Assembly: GCA_020847445.1 (NCBI GenBank)
Contig: JADLBY010000190.1
Coordinates: 1 to 36,102, forward strand
DNA from: Sphingomonadaceae bacterium
Lineage (GTDB): Bacteria; Pseudomonadota; Alphaproteobacteria; Sphingomonadales; Sphingomonadaceae
Direction of reading: 5' to 3'
Length of the DNA: 36,102 bases
The notes below the pieces were generated by a model, which was given only the letters and a program-made list of their open reading frames with translations, did no database searches and was not told where the DNA came from. Below are positions 1 to 7,504 of the stretch, in pieces. Position numbers and translations under genes: made by a program. Positions within the stretch are counted from its first letter, which is position 1. Every line of letters starts with the position of its first letter.

Positions 1-344
1 ACGAACTCGATGCGCTGTTACCTCCCCTCCCCTTCAGGGGAGGGGCCGGGGGTGGGGCTGATCCGTTGGCCACCGCCTCGCCGCCCCACCCCAACCCCTC
101 CCCTAAAGGGGAGGGGCTTGAGGTTCTGCTCGGCGACATGATTCTGGGCCATGGCGTGTGCAGGGCAGAGGCGGAGGAAAAGGCCATAACGCTTGCGCGC
201 CATGTCAGCCATCTGATCGTCCACGGAACGCTGCATCTTCTGGGGCTCGACCATATCGACGATGCAGAGGCGGTGCATATGGAATCGCTCGAGGTAAAAG
301 CGCTTGCATCGCTTGGCATCGCCAATCCATATAGCGACCATTGA
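1..344 (+). CDS. ybeY: YbeY endoribonuclease, 3' part, with in-frame repeat insertion
   Basis: The reading frame is open from base 3 and ends with TGA at 342-344; the 5' end lies outside the window. YbeY is a zinc-dependent endoribonuclease for 16S rRNA maturation and ribosome quality control. The family's zinc motif H-G-x-L-H-L-x-G-x-D-H is intact (HGTLHLLGLDH), preceded by LLGDMILGHGVC, the usual lead-in. Between ELDALL and EVLLGD the frame reads through about 33 residues (...PSPKGEG) encoded by a GC-rich palindromic repeat pair that normal YbeY does not have. The repeat has no stop in this frame, so the protein may still be made with an extra loop. A corC-type gene follows, an arrangement common in alphaproteobacteria. 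Confidence 0.85.
   Translation, partial: ELDALLPPLPFRGGAGGGADPLATASPPHPNPSPKGEGLEVLLGDMILGHGVCRAEAEEKAITLARHVSHLIVHGTLHLLGLDHIDDAEAVHMESLEVKALASLGIANPYSDH
21..117. repeat. Paired palindromic repeat inserted inside ybeY
   Basis: Two GC-rich units lie head to head (21-58 and 83-117, the second close to the reverse complement of the first). Each contains a perfect 10-bp stem: 24-33 with 36-45, and 95-104 with 107-116. The type translates as PSPKGEG-like peptides and is dispersed in many alphaproteobacterial genomes (family knowledge). Here it sits inside the ybeY coding frame without breaking it. Confidence 0.85.
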
Positions 345-373
345 AAACAGCCGGAGGCAGCATAGCCAATCCC

Positions 374-1309
374 ATGACGGAGGGCGAGAGTAGTAATGGT
401 TTGCGTCCGCGCAAGGACGACACCGAAGAAGGCCGAATATGGCAGCGCATGAAATCGCTGCTGTTCGGACGCAATCATGAACCGACGCTGCGTGCGCAGC
501 TCGAAGAAAAAATCGCCGAACATGAGGAAGATGTAGAGGAAGGCGAAGCGCCCGACACCGAAGGTGATCTTTCCGCCATCGAGCGCGAAATGCTGCGCAA
601 CCTGCTCCATTTTTCGGAACATCGCGTCGACGATGTCATGGTGCCGCGCGCCGACATATTGGGCATCAGGGACGATGCCAGCTTTGACGAAGCCGTCGCC
701 GCCTTTGCCGAGCATGGCCATAGCCGTATGCCGGTCTATAAGGACACGCTCGATAACATCACCGGCATGATCCATGTGAAGGATATCTTCGCGGTGCTCG
801 CCGAGGGCAAGGAGGCGCCAGACAGTCTGGAGGCTTTCATCCGCCAGCCGCGCTTTGTGCCGCAGAGCATGGGGGTGATGGAGCTGCTCGACGAGATGCG
901 CCGCACGCGCACCCACCTCGCCATCGTCATCGACGAATATTCGGGCACCGAAGGCCTTGTGACGATCGAGGATCTGGTCGAGGAAATCGTCGGCGAGATC
1001 GAGGACGAACATGACGACGAGCCCGAAGCGCTGTTCGTCGAAAACATGCCGGGCGTCTGGGATGCCGACGCCCGTACCGAGCTGGACGATCTGGCCGACG
1101 CGCTCGACGCCAAGCTGGCCGACGTCGACGAGGATGTCGACACGATCGGTGGCCTCGCCTTTGTGCTGGCGGGGCAAGTGCCGGACGTTGGTGATATGCT
1201 GGTTCATCCGGAAAGCGGGTGGAAGATCGAGATTGTCGCTGGCGACGACCGCCGCGTCACCCGGGTGCGCCTGCACCGGCCGGAGATATTGGGCGAGGCT
1301 GCAGGCTAG
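374..1309 (+). CDS. CorC/HlyC-type CBS-domain protein
   Basis: 311 residues from ATG 374. An acidic N-terminal stretch (IAEHEEDVEEGEAPDTEG) leads into two CBS domains (about residues 75-190; R-V-D-D-V-M-V-P-R begins the first, HLAIVIDEYSGTEGLVTIEDL ends the second). A C-terminal CorC_HlyC (transporter-associated) domain follows, with the typical DTIGGLAFVLAGQVPDVGD. There are no membrane segments, as in the soluble CorC/TlyC type rather than the membrane-anchored YfjD type. Proposed roles in the family are Mg/Co efflux support or membrane integrity, not proven here. The frame is open back to a TTG at 341 that overlaps the ybeY stop; ATG 374 is chosen because the extra 11 codons look non-conserved, although the GGAGG at 353-357 is rather distant. 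The 3' end overlaps the convergent MOSC gene by 4 bases. Confidence 0.85.
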   Translation: MTEGESSNGLRPRKDDTEEGRIWQRMKSLLFGRNHEPTLRAQLEEKIAEHEEDVEEGEAPDTEGDLSAIEREMLRNLLHFSEHRVDDVMVPRADILGIRDDASFDEAVAAFAEHGHSRMPVYKDTLDNITGMIHVKDIFAVLAEGKEAPDSLEAFIRQPRFVPQSMGVMELLDEMRRTRTHLAIVIDEYSGTEGLVTIEDLVEEIVGEIEDEHDDEPEALFVENMPGVWDADARTELDDLADALDAKLADVDEDVDTIGGLAFVLAGQVPDVGDMLVHPESGWKIEIVAGDDRRVTRVRLHRPEILGEAAG

Positions 1310-1992
1310 TCCGGCAGGCTTTCGAGCAACTGCCGCGCCCGCCCGCGCCAGTTCACTGCCAGCACCTCCATGTCCGCCAGTTCGCGCAATGCGGCCTTTG
1401 CCCCGTCGATGCGGTGCATGCCGCCGATCAATAGCTGAAACACGCGCTCGACGGTCCAGCCATGGCGGGGGCGTTCGACCTGTTCGATGCCGTCATCGGC
1501 ACTTATCAGCCCTTCCTCGATCACCCTGAAATAATATCCGCTGCGCCCTGTCTGGATGACGGCGGCCAGCATGCCCTTCACACCGAAATGATGGTCGATT
1601 TTCCAGCAGGGCTGCCGGCCCTGACTGATCTCGACCAGTGCGGTGCCGATGCGGAAACGGTCGCCGATCCGCACGCGATCCTCGGTCATTGCCAAAGCCG
1701 AGATGTTTTCGCCAAAGCCGCCCAACCGGCCGAGATGGGGGTGCGGCTCGCGCCCCGCGCGCGCAAAGTCCGCCTGCCACAGCGGATAATGTTCGCCCGG
1801 ATAGAAATGCACCGCCTTGTCGGCCCCGCCATGGACCGACGGATCGCCCACCTGATCGCCTGCAAAGCCGGTGAAGGTCAGGCGGACTGCGTGCTCCGCC
1901 GGGATGCGCGAACCGATCGAACTGGCTTCGCCATCGCCTCTGAACGCAACCGGTGTGCCAACCAATAACGCGTCGATGCTCGTCCTGATCAT
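1306..1992 (-). CDS. MOSC domain protein (YiiM-like)
   Basis: 228 residues. The N-terminal half carries the MOSC beta-barrel signature: GDQVGDPSVHGGADKAVHFY, then GGFGENI and RVRIGDRFRIGTALVEIS. The conserved cysteine of the family is seen in QGRQPCWKI. The C-terminal 70 residues correspond to the helical tail of YiiM-type proteins, which reduce N-hydroxylated bases with molybdenum cofactor; by homology this could be a Moco-binding reductase or sulfur carrier. The ATG at 1992 is preferred over an upstream in-frame codon at 2103, because that would give a 37-residue extension overlapping the divergent glycosyltransferase. The stop overlaps the corC stop (CTAG). No partner molybdenum genes are nearby. 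Confidence 0.8.
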   Translation of the reverse strand: MIRTSIDALLVGTPVAFRGDGEASSIGSRIPAEHAVRLTFTGFAGDQVGDPSVHGGADKAVHFYPGEHYPLWQADFARAGREPHPHLGRLGGFGENISALAMTEDRVRIGDRFRIGTALVEISQGRQPCWKIDHHFGVKGMLAAVIQTGRSGYYFRVIEEGLISADDGIEQVERPRHGWTVERVFQLLIGGMHRIDGAKAALRELADMEVLAVNWRGRARQLLESLPD

Positions 1993-2062
1993 GGCCAAGC
2001 TTAACCCGGCCAGCGCGGCTTGGCCATTGGCAATCGCGTCACCGCTGGCTAATAGGCTGTCG

Positions 2063-3217
2063 ATGCAGATGGTGGACCTTCGCATTGCCCTGTTCAGCGG
2101 CAATTACAATTATGTGCGCGATGGCGCCAATCAGGCGCTGAACCGGCTGGTGGGCTATTTGCTGCGACAGGGCGCGCAGGTGCGTGTCTATTCGCCCACC
2201 GTTGCCGAACCCGCCTTTCCGCCCACCGGCGATCTGGTCAGCGTGCCGTCAATGGCCATCCCCAACCGCCCCGAATATCGCATCCCGCTGGCGCTGTCGG
2301 GCGCGGTCAGGCGCGATCTGGAGGCCTTTGCCCCCAATGTCGTCCATATCTCCAGCCCCGATCGGGTCGCGCGCAAGGCGGTGAAATGGGCGCGGCGGCG
2401 CAACCTGCCCGTGCTTGGATCGGTGCACACACGGTTCGAAACCTATTTCCGCTATTACAATATGTCGTTCCTCGAACCGCTGGTCGAGGCCTGGTTGCGC
2501 ACGCTGTATCGCAAATGCGATGCGCTGGTCGCGCCGTCGGAATCGATGGCACAGGTGCTGCGGCAGCAGCGGATGAACTATGATATCGACATCTGGTCGC
2601 GCGGCGTCGATCGGGAGATTTTCCATGCAGGCCGCCGGGACATGGCGTGGCGCCAAAGCCTGGGCATCGAAGACGATTTGCCGGTCATCGGCTTTCTGGG
2701 CCGTCTGGTCATGGAAAAGGGCCTCGACGTCTTTTCCGATACGGTCGATCAGCTTTGCCGCCGCAATGTCAGGCACAAGGTCCTGGTCATCGGCGAAGGC
2801 CCCGCCCGCGGATGGTTCGAGAGCCGCCTGCCCGGCGCCGCCTTTGTCGGCTTTCAGGGCGGTGCCGACCTTGCCCGCGCGGTTGCCAGCATGGATATGC
2901 TGTTCAACCCCAGCGTCACCGAAACCTTCGGCAATGTCACGCTCGAGGCCATGGCCTGCGGCCTTCCCGTGGTTGCCGCCAAGGCCACCGGCAGCCAGAG
3001 CCTTGTCGACGACAACCGCTCGGGTCGCCTGATCACCCCCGGCGCGATCGCGCAGTTCGCCGAGGCGCTGCGTAGCTATTGCGAAAACCCCGCGCTGCGC
3101 ATCGAACATGGCAAGGCCGGAGAAGACCGCAGCCTCGACTATAGCTGGGATGCAATCAACCAGACCGTCGCCGACACCTATATCCGCCTGATCCGGCAGC
3201 GCATGGTGAAGACATGA
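2063..3217 (+). CDS. GT4-family glycosyltransferase
   Basis: 384 residues with a GT-B fold. The N-terminal acceptor domain begins RIALFSGNYNYVRDGANQAL, a variant of the glycine-rich loop of GT4 enzymes, with HTRFETYFRYY and VAPSESMAQVL further on. The C-terminal nucleotide-sugar domain has IGFLGRLVMEKGLD and the E-x7-E motif in V-T-E-T-F-G-N-V-T-L-E-A-M-A-C-G-L-P-V-V. Overall it resembles bacterial mannosyl- or hexuronosyl-lipid transferases such as MgtA/PimB-like proteins, so a glycolipid product is plausible (sphingomonads make glycosphingolipids), but donor and acceptor cannot be read from sequence. ATG 2063 or 2069 are both possible starts; the frame is open back to 1871. No sugar-pathway genes flank it. 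Its stop codon abuts the inverted repeat of the next cassette. Confidence 0.85.
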   Translation: MQMVDLRIALFSGNYNYVRDGANQALNRLVGYLLRQGAQVRVYSPTVAEPAFPPTGDLVSVPSMAIPNRPEYRIPLALSGAVRRDLEAFAPNVVHISSPDRVARKAVKWARRRNLPVLGSVHTRFETYFRYYNMSFLEPLVEAWLRTLYRKCDALVAPSESMAQVLRQQRMNYDIDIWSRGVDREIFHAGRRDMAWRQSLGIEDDLPVIGFLGRLVMEKGLDVFSDTVDQLCRRNVRHKVLVIGEGPARGWFESRLPGAAFVGFQGGADLARAVASMDMLFNPSVTETFGNVTLEAMACGLPVVAAKATGSQSLVDDNRSGRLITPGAIAQFAEALRSYCENPALRIEHGKAGEDRSLDYSWDAINQTVADTYIRLIRQRMVKT

Positions 3218-3723
3218 TGTCACCCAACGCACCAACGGCACGACGCGGATCGCTTTGATGGCATCTGGCGGGCATGACGTCGAACGACTGATAACCGCCA
3301 CGATGGATTGTGGCTTTGCCATTCACCGTGCACTTGGCCCTGGGCTTCTTGAATCGGCTTACGAGATATTGCTGGCGGCAGCGCTTGCCAAGCGTGGCCT
3401 TCGGGTTCAGCGTCAGGTTGCTACACCATTGTCGTTCGAAGATGTGACGATCGAAGATGTATATAAAATCGACCTTCTGGTGGAAGGCCTGCTCATTGTG
3501 GAACTCAAATCCGTCGAGCGCCTCGCGTCCGTACATCGCAAGCAACTCCTCACTTATCTGCGGATCACCGGTCACCCTGTCGGCTTGCTAATGAATTTTG
3601 GCGAAGCCATGCTGAAAAACGGAATCCACCGCGTTATCAACGACCGGAGCGATTATATTGCACCTAAAATTGGCAGAGCAACATATCATGAATAAGCGGC
3701 GGTCGTTGGTGCGTAGGGTGACA
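3218..3723. mobile_element. Possible small element: GxxExxY gene bounded by 20-bp inverted repeats
   Basis: The left end 3218-3237 (TGTCACCCAACGCACCAACG) and the right end 3704-3723 are reverse complements with one mismatch (19/20). The trinucleotide TGA flanks both outer ends (3215-3217 and 3724-3726), which could be a short target duplication or chance. The only gene inside is the GxxExxY ORF; there is no transposase. The unit sits exactly between the glycosyltransferase stop and the rarA start. Its mobile nature is inference. Confidence 0.5.
3258..3695 (+). CDS. GxxExxY family protein (PDDEXK-like)
   Basis: 145 residues from ATG 3258; an in-frame TTG lies one codon upstream. It shows the family's naming motif G29-x-x-E32-x-x-Y35 within HRALGPGLLESAYE. 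It also shows a nuclease-like D71...E81-x-K83 arrangement (KIDLLVEG, IVELKSVE) and the closing LLMNFGEAMLKNGIHRV. The D...ExK layout is that of the PDDEXK superfamily, but no activity or substrate is established for GxxExxY proteins. The gene is noticeably richer in A+T than its neighbours, especially in its 3' third, and is bracketed by near-perfect 20-bp inverted repeats, both hinting at acquisition. Family identification is firm; the biological role is unknown. Confidence 0.88.
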   Translation: MASGGHDVERLITATMDCGFAIHRALGPGLLESAYEILLAAALAKRGLRVQRQVATPLSFEDVTIEDVYKIDLLVEGLLIVELKSVERLASVHRKQLLTYLRITGHPVGLLMNFGEAMLKNGIHRVINDRSDYIAPKIGRATYHE

Positions 3724-3729
3724 TGAAAA

Positions 3730-5040
3730 ATGGCTGACCTTTTCGCATCCGCTGACCCTGCCCCCCCGGCAAACGCACCGCTCGCCGACCGCATTCGCCC
3801 GCAATCGCTGGCCGATGTCGTCGGACAGGAACATCTGACCGGCCCCGATGGGGCGATCGGGCGGATGGTGGCGGCGGGTCGGTTGTCGTCGATGATATTG
3901 TGGGGCCCGCCGGGAACGGGAAAAACCAGTATCGCGCGTCTGCTCGCCGATGCCGTGGGAATGCACTATATGGCGGTGTCGGCGGTATTCTCCGGGGTTG
4001 CCGACCTGAAGAGGGCCTTTGCCGAGGCCGAACAGGTTGCGCGCACCGGCAAGGCGACACTGCTGTTCGTCGACGAGATCCACCGCTTCAATCGCGCGCA
4101 ACAGGATGGATTTCTGCCCTTTGTCGAAAGGGGAATCGTGACGCTGGTCGGTGCGACCACCGAAAATCCCAGTTTCGAACTCAATGCCGCCTTGCTCAGC
4201 CGCGCACAGGTGCTGGTGCTCAGGCGTCTGGACGACATGGCTTTGGGCCAGTTGCTCGACCGGGCCGAAGCGCTGCAAGGCGAGGCGCTGCCGCTGACCG
4301 ACGATGCCCGCACTGCCCTGATCACCAGCGCCGATGGCGACGGGCGCTTCCTGCTCAACCAGGCCGAGACGCTGTTTGCCATCGCCCCGCCCGATGCACC
4401 GCTCGATCCGCAGGCGATGGCCGCCCTGCTCCATCGGCGTATGCCGGTGTATGACAAGGATCGCGAGGGCCATTACAACCTGATTTCCGCGCTGCACAAA
4501 TCGATGCGCGGTTCGGACCCGCAGGCAGCGCTTTACTGGCTGGCGCGGATGCTGGTCGCGGGTGAGGAGCCGCTCTACGTGCTGCGCCGGATCACCCGCT
4601 TTGCGGTCGAGGATGTCGGCCTTGCCGATCCGCGTGCGCTTGAACAGTGCATCGCCGCCAAGGACGCCTATGAATTTCTGGGCTCGCCCGAGGGCGAACT
4701 GGCGATCGTGCAGGCCTGCCTCTATTGCGCGACCGCGCCCAAATCGAACGCCGCCTACAAGGCGCAGAAGGCGGCATGGAAACTGGCGAAGGAAACCGGT
4801 TCGCTGATGCCCCCCGCCAATATCCTGAATGCGCCGACCAGGTTGATGAAGGATATCGGCTATGGAAAGGGCTATGCCTATGATCATGATGCCGAGGAGG
4901 GCTTTTCAGGCGCCAATTACTGGCCCGACGCCATGCAGCCGACCGAGCTGTATCGCCCCGTGCAACGCGGGCTGGAGGCAAAGATTGCCGAACGCCTTGC
5001 TTACTGGAACGGCTTGCGCATGCAGAAGGGGATGACATGA
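3730..5040 (+). CDS. rarA: Replication-associated recombination protein RarA (MgsA)
   Basis: 436 residues, normal length for the RarA/MgsA/WRNIP1 AAA+ ATPase that acts at stalled replication forks. Visible motifs are RPQSLADVVGQEHL, Walker A GPPGTGKTS (about residues 58-66), Walker B FVDEIHRFNRAQQD, sensor 1 GATTENPSFE and the arginine-finger helix NAALLSRAQV. The C-terminal tetramerisation region includes YNLISALHKSMRGSDPQAALYW, typical of the family. The preceding inverted repeat ends six bases before the ATG, so the usual leader may have been replaced. The stop overlaps the next gene by ATGA, suggesting translational coupling. Confidence 0.95.
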   Translation: MADLFASADPAPPANAPLADRIRPQSLADVVGQEHLTGPDGAIGRMVAAGRLSSMILWGPPGTGKTSIARLLADAVGMHYMAVSAVFSGVADLKRAFAEAEQVARTGKATLLFVDEIHRFNRAQQDGFLPFVERGIVTLVGATTENPSFELNAALLSRAQVLVLRRLDDMALGQLLDRAEALQGEALPLTDDARTALITSADGDGRFLLNQAETLFAIAPPDAPLDPQAMAALLHRRMPVYDKDREGHYNLISALHKSMRGSDPQAALYWLARMLVAGEEPLYVLRRITRFAVEDVGLADPRALEQCIAAKDAYEFLGSPEGELAIVQACLYCATAPKSNAAYKAQKAAWKLAKETGSLMPPANILNAPTRLMKDIGYGKGYAYDHDAEEGFSGANYWPDAMQPTELYRPVQRGLEAKIAERLAYWNGLRMQKGMT

Positions 5041-6023
5041 GCTATCGCGCGGCGGTCTGCACGGCATTGACCGGACCCGACAGCATCCGCATCGAATCCC
5101 GCGCGCGCGCGCCGCTCAACTCCGGAGAGGTGCGGGTCGCGGTAAAGGCGGCAGGGCTCAATTTCCCCGACCTGCTGATGACCTATGGCAAATACCAGTT
5201 CCGGCCCGATCCGCCCTTTGTGCCCGGCATGGAATTTTCGGGCGAAGTGGTGGAGATCGCCGCAGATGTGACCAGTTGCAAACCGGGCGATGCCGTGATG
5301 GGCGGCGGCAAAGGCGATTGCATCGCCGAAGAGGCGGTGGTTCCCGCCGCCGCGCTCGTCGCCAGGCCCGACGCCCTGTCGTGGGAAGAAGCCGCCTGCT
5401 GGCGGGCGGGCGGGGTCACCGCCTGGCACGCGCTGCACGACAAGGCCGCACTCAAGGCGGGCGAAACATTGCTGGTACTCGGCGCCGCCGGTGGTGTCGG
5501 GATGGCGGCGGTGTCGCTTGGCCGACATATCGGCGCGACCGTGATCGGCACCGGATCCAGCGAGGCAAAGCGCGCGGCCATCCTTGCGGCGGGCGCCGAC
5601 CATGTGCTTGACCCCGCTGACCCCGACCTCGCCGCCAGCGTCAAGGCGTTGACGGGCGGCGCGGGCTGCGATGTCGTCTTCGATCCCGTCGGCGGAGATC
5701 TTTCAATCACCGCCACCCGCGCCATCGGCTGGGGCGGGCGGTTCCTGATTGTCGGCTTTGCCAGCGGAACCCCGCCGCGCTTTCCCGCCAATCATGCGCT
5801 GATCAAGGGCTATAGCCTGATCGGGCTGCGCGCGGGCGAAGCCAACCGTCGCGATCCGGAGCTGCAAGGCCGCACCACGATCGAGCTGCTCAAGCTGGCT
5901 GCCAAAGGGGTAATGCGCCCGCATATTTCACACCGCCTGCCACTCGAAAACACGCACGACGCGCTGCGCATTCTCGAACGGCGCGAGGCGATCGGGCGGA
6001 TTGCCATATCGACGCCGGGCTGA
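5037..6023 (+). CDS. NADPH:quinone oxidoreductase-like MDR family protein
   Basis: 328 residues of the medium-chain dehydrogenase/reductase superfamily without catalytic zinc ligands. The N-terminal GroES-like domain has VAVKAAGLNFPDLLMTYGKYQ and PFVPGMEFSGEVVEI. The Rossmann domain carries the glycine-rich loop VLGAAGGVGMAAVSLGR (about residues 145-160). These features place it in the quinone oxidoreductase group (Qor, zeta-crystallin-like), which reduces quinones or enones with NADPH; the true substrate is unknown. ATGA overlap with rarA indicates one transcript. A strong hairpin follows the stop (6030-6054). Confidence 0.85.
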   Translation: MSYRAAVCTALTGPDSIRIESRARAPLNSGEVRVAVKAAGLNFPDLLMTYGKYQFRPDPPFVPGMEFSGEVVEIAADVTSCKPGDAVMGGGKGDCIAEEAVVPAAALVARPDALSWEEAACWRAGGVTAWHALHDKAALKAGETLLVLGAAGGVGMAAVSLGRHIGATVIGTGSSEAKRAAILAAGADHVLDPADPDLAASVKALTGGAGCDVVFDPVGGDLSITATRAIGWGGRFLIVGFASGTPPRFPANHALIKGYSLIGLRAGEANRRDPELQGRTTIELLKLAAKGVMRPHISHRLPLENTHDALRILERREAIGRIAISTPG

Positions 6024-6029
6024 AAAAGC

Positions 6030-6073
6030 CGAGTCAAATCATTGCTTTGACTCGCAAAAATGCTGCGCAGCAT
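6030..6073. terminator. Hairpin and palindrome after the quinone oxidoreductase gene
   Basis: Bases 6030-6038 and 6046-6054 form a perfect 9-bp stem with a 7-base loop, directly followed by ATGCTGCGCAGCAT (6060-6073), a perfect 14-bp palindrome. A-runs lie on both sides. The run at 6023-6027 would give a T-tract on the minus strand, whereas no T-tract follows on the plus strand. It could end transcription or be an operator for the following gene; the sequence does not decide. Confidence 0.4.
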
Positions 6074-6164
6074 GCAGGGCAGCAAAAATTTGCCAGAGTC
6101 TTGATTCTATGGTAGATTCCACTCGCTTCTAGACCCTTGTGGTCGCAATTTGGGGGGAGCGGAA

Positions 6165-7421
6165 ATGGATAGTTTTCAGATCGCGGGCTACGCTTTCGAC
6201 AAGGTTCTTTTCATGGATTGGGCGGAGAAGATATTCTTCGCCCTTGTTATTTTGGGGATCACCTGGGCGCTGGCAAAAGCGGCCAAATGGACCTTCGCCA
6301 AAATGGTGGACCAGATACCCTTTCTGCAGCGCGGAACATCAAGCGGCGAAAGCGTCGGCATGGCGCTCGGCAAAATCGTGTCGCTGCTGGTCTGGCTGCT
6401 CGGCCTGCTCGCCGTTTTGCAGCAACTGGGCTTCGACAGCGTGATTACGCCCGTGCAGGGGCTTCTCAGCAATTTTATCGGCTATCTCGACAATGTCGTC
6501 TTCGCCGCCGCCATCTTCTTCATCGGATCGATGATTGCCGGTATTGCCCGCGATCTGGTTGAAACCGCGCTGGGTGCGGTCGATTTCGACAAATGGGCGA
6601 ACAAGGGCGGGGTCGAGGCGATCACCGGCAATAATGCGATTACCAAGACCATCAGCACCATTGTCTATGTGCTGGTGATCATTCCGGTCGCGATTGCCGC
6701 GCTGCAGATGCTGGAAATCTCGGCGATTACCGAACCGGCCATGAACCTGCTCAACATGGTGTTCAAGGCCATCCCGCTGATCATCGGTGCCTGTCTGCTG
6801 CTCGGCATCGGCTTTGTCATTTCGCGCTGGATTGCTTCGCTGATCCGCGATTTGCTGCCCAGCCTGGGTGCAGACCGCGCGATTAACGAACTGGGCATCC
6901 TGCCCGAAGGCCGCAGCGCATCCGGCGTGATTGCAACCATCACCACCATCGCGATCATGATCTTCTTTGCGATCGCAGCCACCAACATGCTGGGCTTCCC
7001 GCAACTGACCAACATCCTTGAAACGGTGCTGGGACAGGCGGGCAATGTCGTGTTCGGCGCAGTCCTGATCGCGCTGGGCGTGCTGATTGCGAATATCCTG
7101 CGCAACCTAATCGCCGATGCGACCGGGCCGGGAATCGCATCGAACGTGACCTATTGGATCACGACCGGCCTGTTTGTCTTCATCGGGCTGAAACAGATGC
7201 AGATTGGCGGAATGATCGTCGACTATGCCTTTGGCGCGCTGGCCATCGGCGCGGCGGTTGCCTTCGCGCTCGCCTTCGGCCTTGGCGGCCGTGATGCGGC
7301 GGCGCGGGTGCTCACCGACCTGCGGGTTCCGGCCGCTCCGGTGGCCAGGAAGCCGGTCGCCTCGCTTGCGCCCAAGACCGTCAAGCGCGCACCGGCCCGC
7401 AAGGCGACTGCCAAGAAATAA
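6165..7421 (+). CDS. Mechanosensitive-channel-like TM-helix-repeat membrane protein
   Basis: 418 residues with many hydrophobic segments (for example ALVILGITWALAKAA, LVWLLGLLAVLQQLG, AAIFFIGSMIAGIA, LVIIPVAIAALQMLEI, IIGACLLLGIGFVIS). Repeating amphipathic units of the type F-G-A-V-L-I-A-L-G-V-L-I-A-N-I-L-R-N recall the conserved TM-helix repeats (PF05552 type) of small-conductance mechanosensitive channel relatives. A basic tail (KTVKRAPARKATAKK) faces the cytoplasm by inference. ATG 6165 follows a strong purine-rich ribosome site (GGGGGGAG at 6152-6159); a TTG at 6150 is in frame but unlikely. The gene stands alone, with a hairpin before it and a terminator after it. Channel activity is inferred from family only. 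Confidence 0.75.
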   Translation: MDSFQIAGYAFDKVLFMDWAEKIFFALVILGITWALAKAAKWTFAKMVDQIPFLQRGTSSGESVGMALGKIVSLLVWLLGLLAVLQQLGFDSVITPVQGLLSNFIGYLDNVVFAAAIFFIGSMIAGIARDLVETALGAVDFDKWANKGGVEAITGNNAITKTISTIVYVLVIIPVAIAALQMLEISAITEPAMNLLNMVFKAIPLIIGACLLLGIGFVISRWIASLIRDLLPSLGADRAINELGILPEGRSASGVIATITTIAIMIFFAIAATNMLGFPQLTNILETVLGQAGNVVFGAVLIALGVLIANILRNLIADATGPGIASNVTYWITTGLFVFIGLKQMQIGGMIVDYAFGALAIGAAVAFALAFGLGGRDAAARVLTDLRVPAAPVARKPVASLAPKTVKRAPARKATAKK

Positions 7422-7445
7422 GCTGCCTTTACCGAAGCAGCAATT

Positions 7446-7475
7446 GGGGCGGGGGAAACTCCGCCCCCTTTTATT
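7446..7475 (+). terminator. Rho-independent terminator
   Basis: GGGGCGG at 7446-7452 pairs with CCGCCCC about ten bases downstream and is followed by CTTTTATTT. It lies 25 bases after the stop of the channel-like gene. Confidence 0.8.
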
Positions 7476-7504
7476 TGCGCCGACAGCAGGGCATAGCCAG
7501 GCGC

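Noticed and set aside
1-120. CRISPR-like repeat
   Set aside because: Two inverted, not direct, units; no spacers or cas genes in the window.
2249-3322. 357-codon open frame on the minus strand
   Set aside because: Antisense to the glycosyltransferase, which has its E-x7-E motif and family length.
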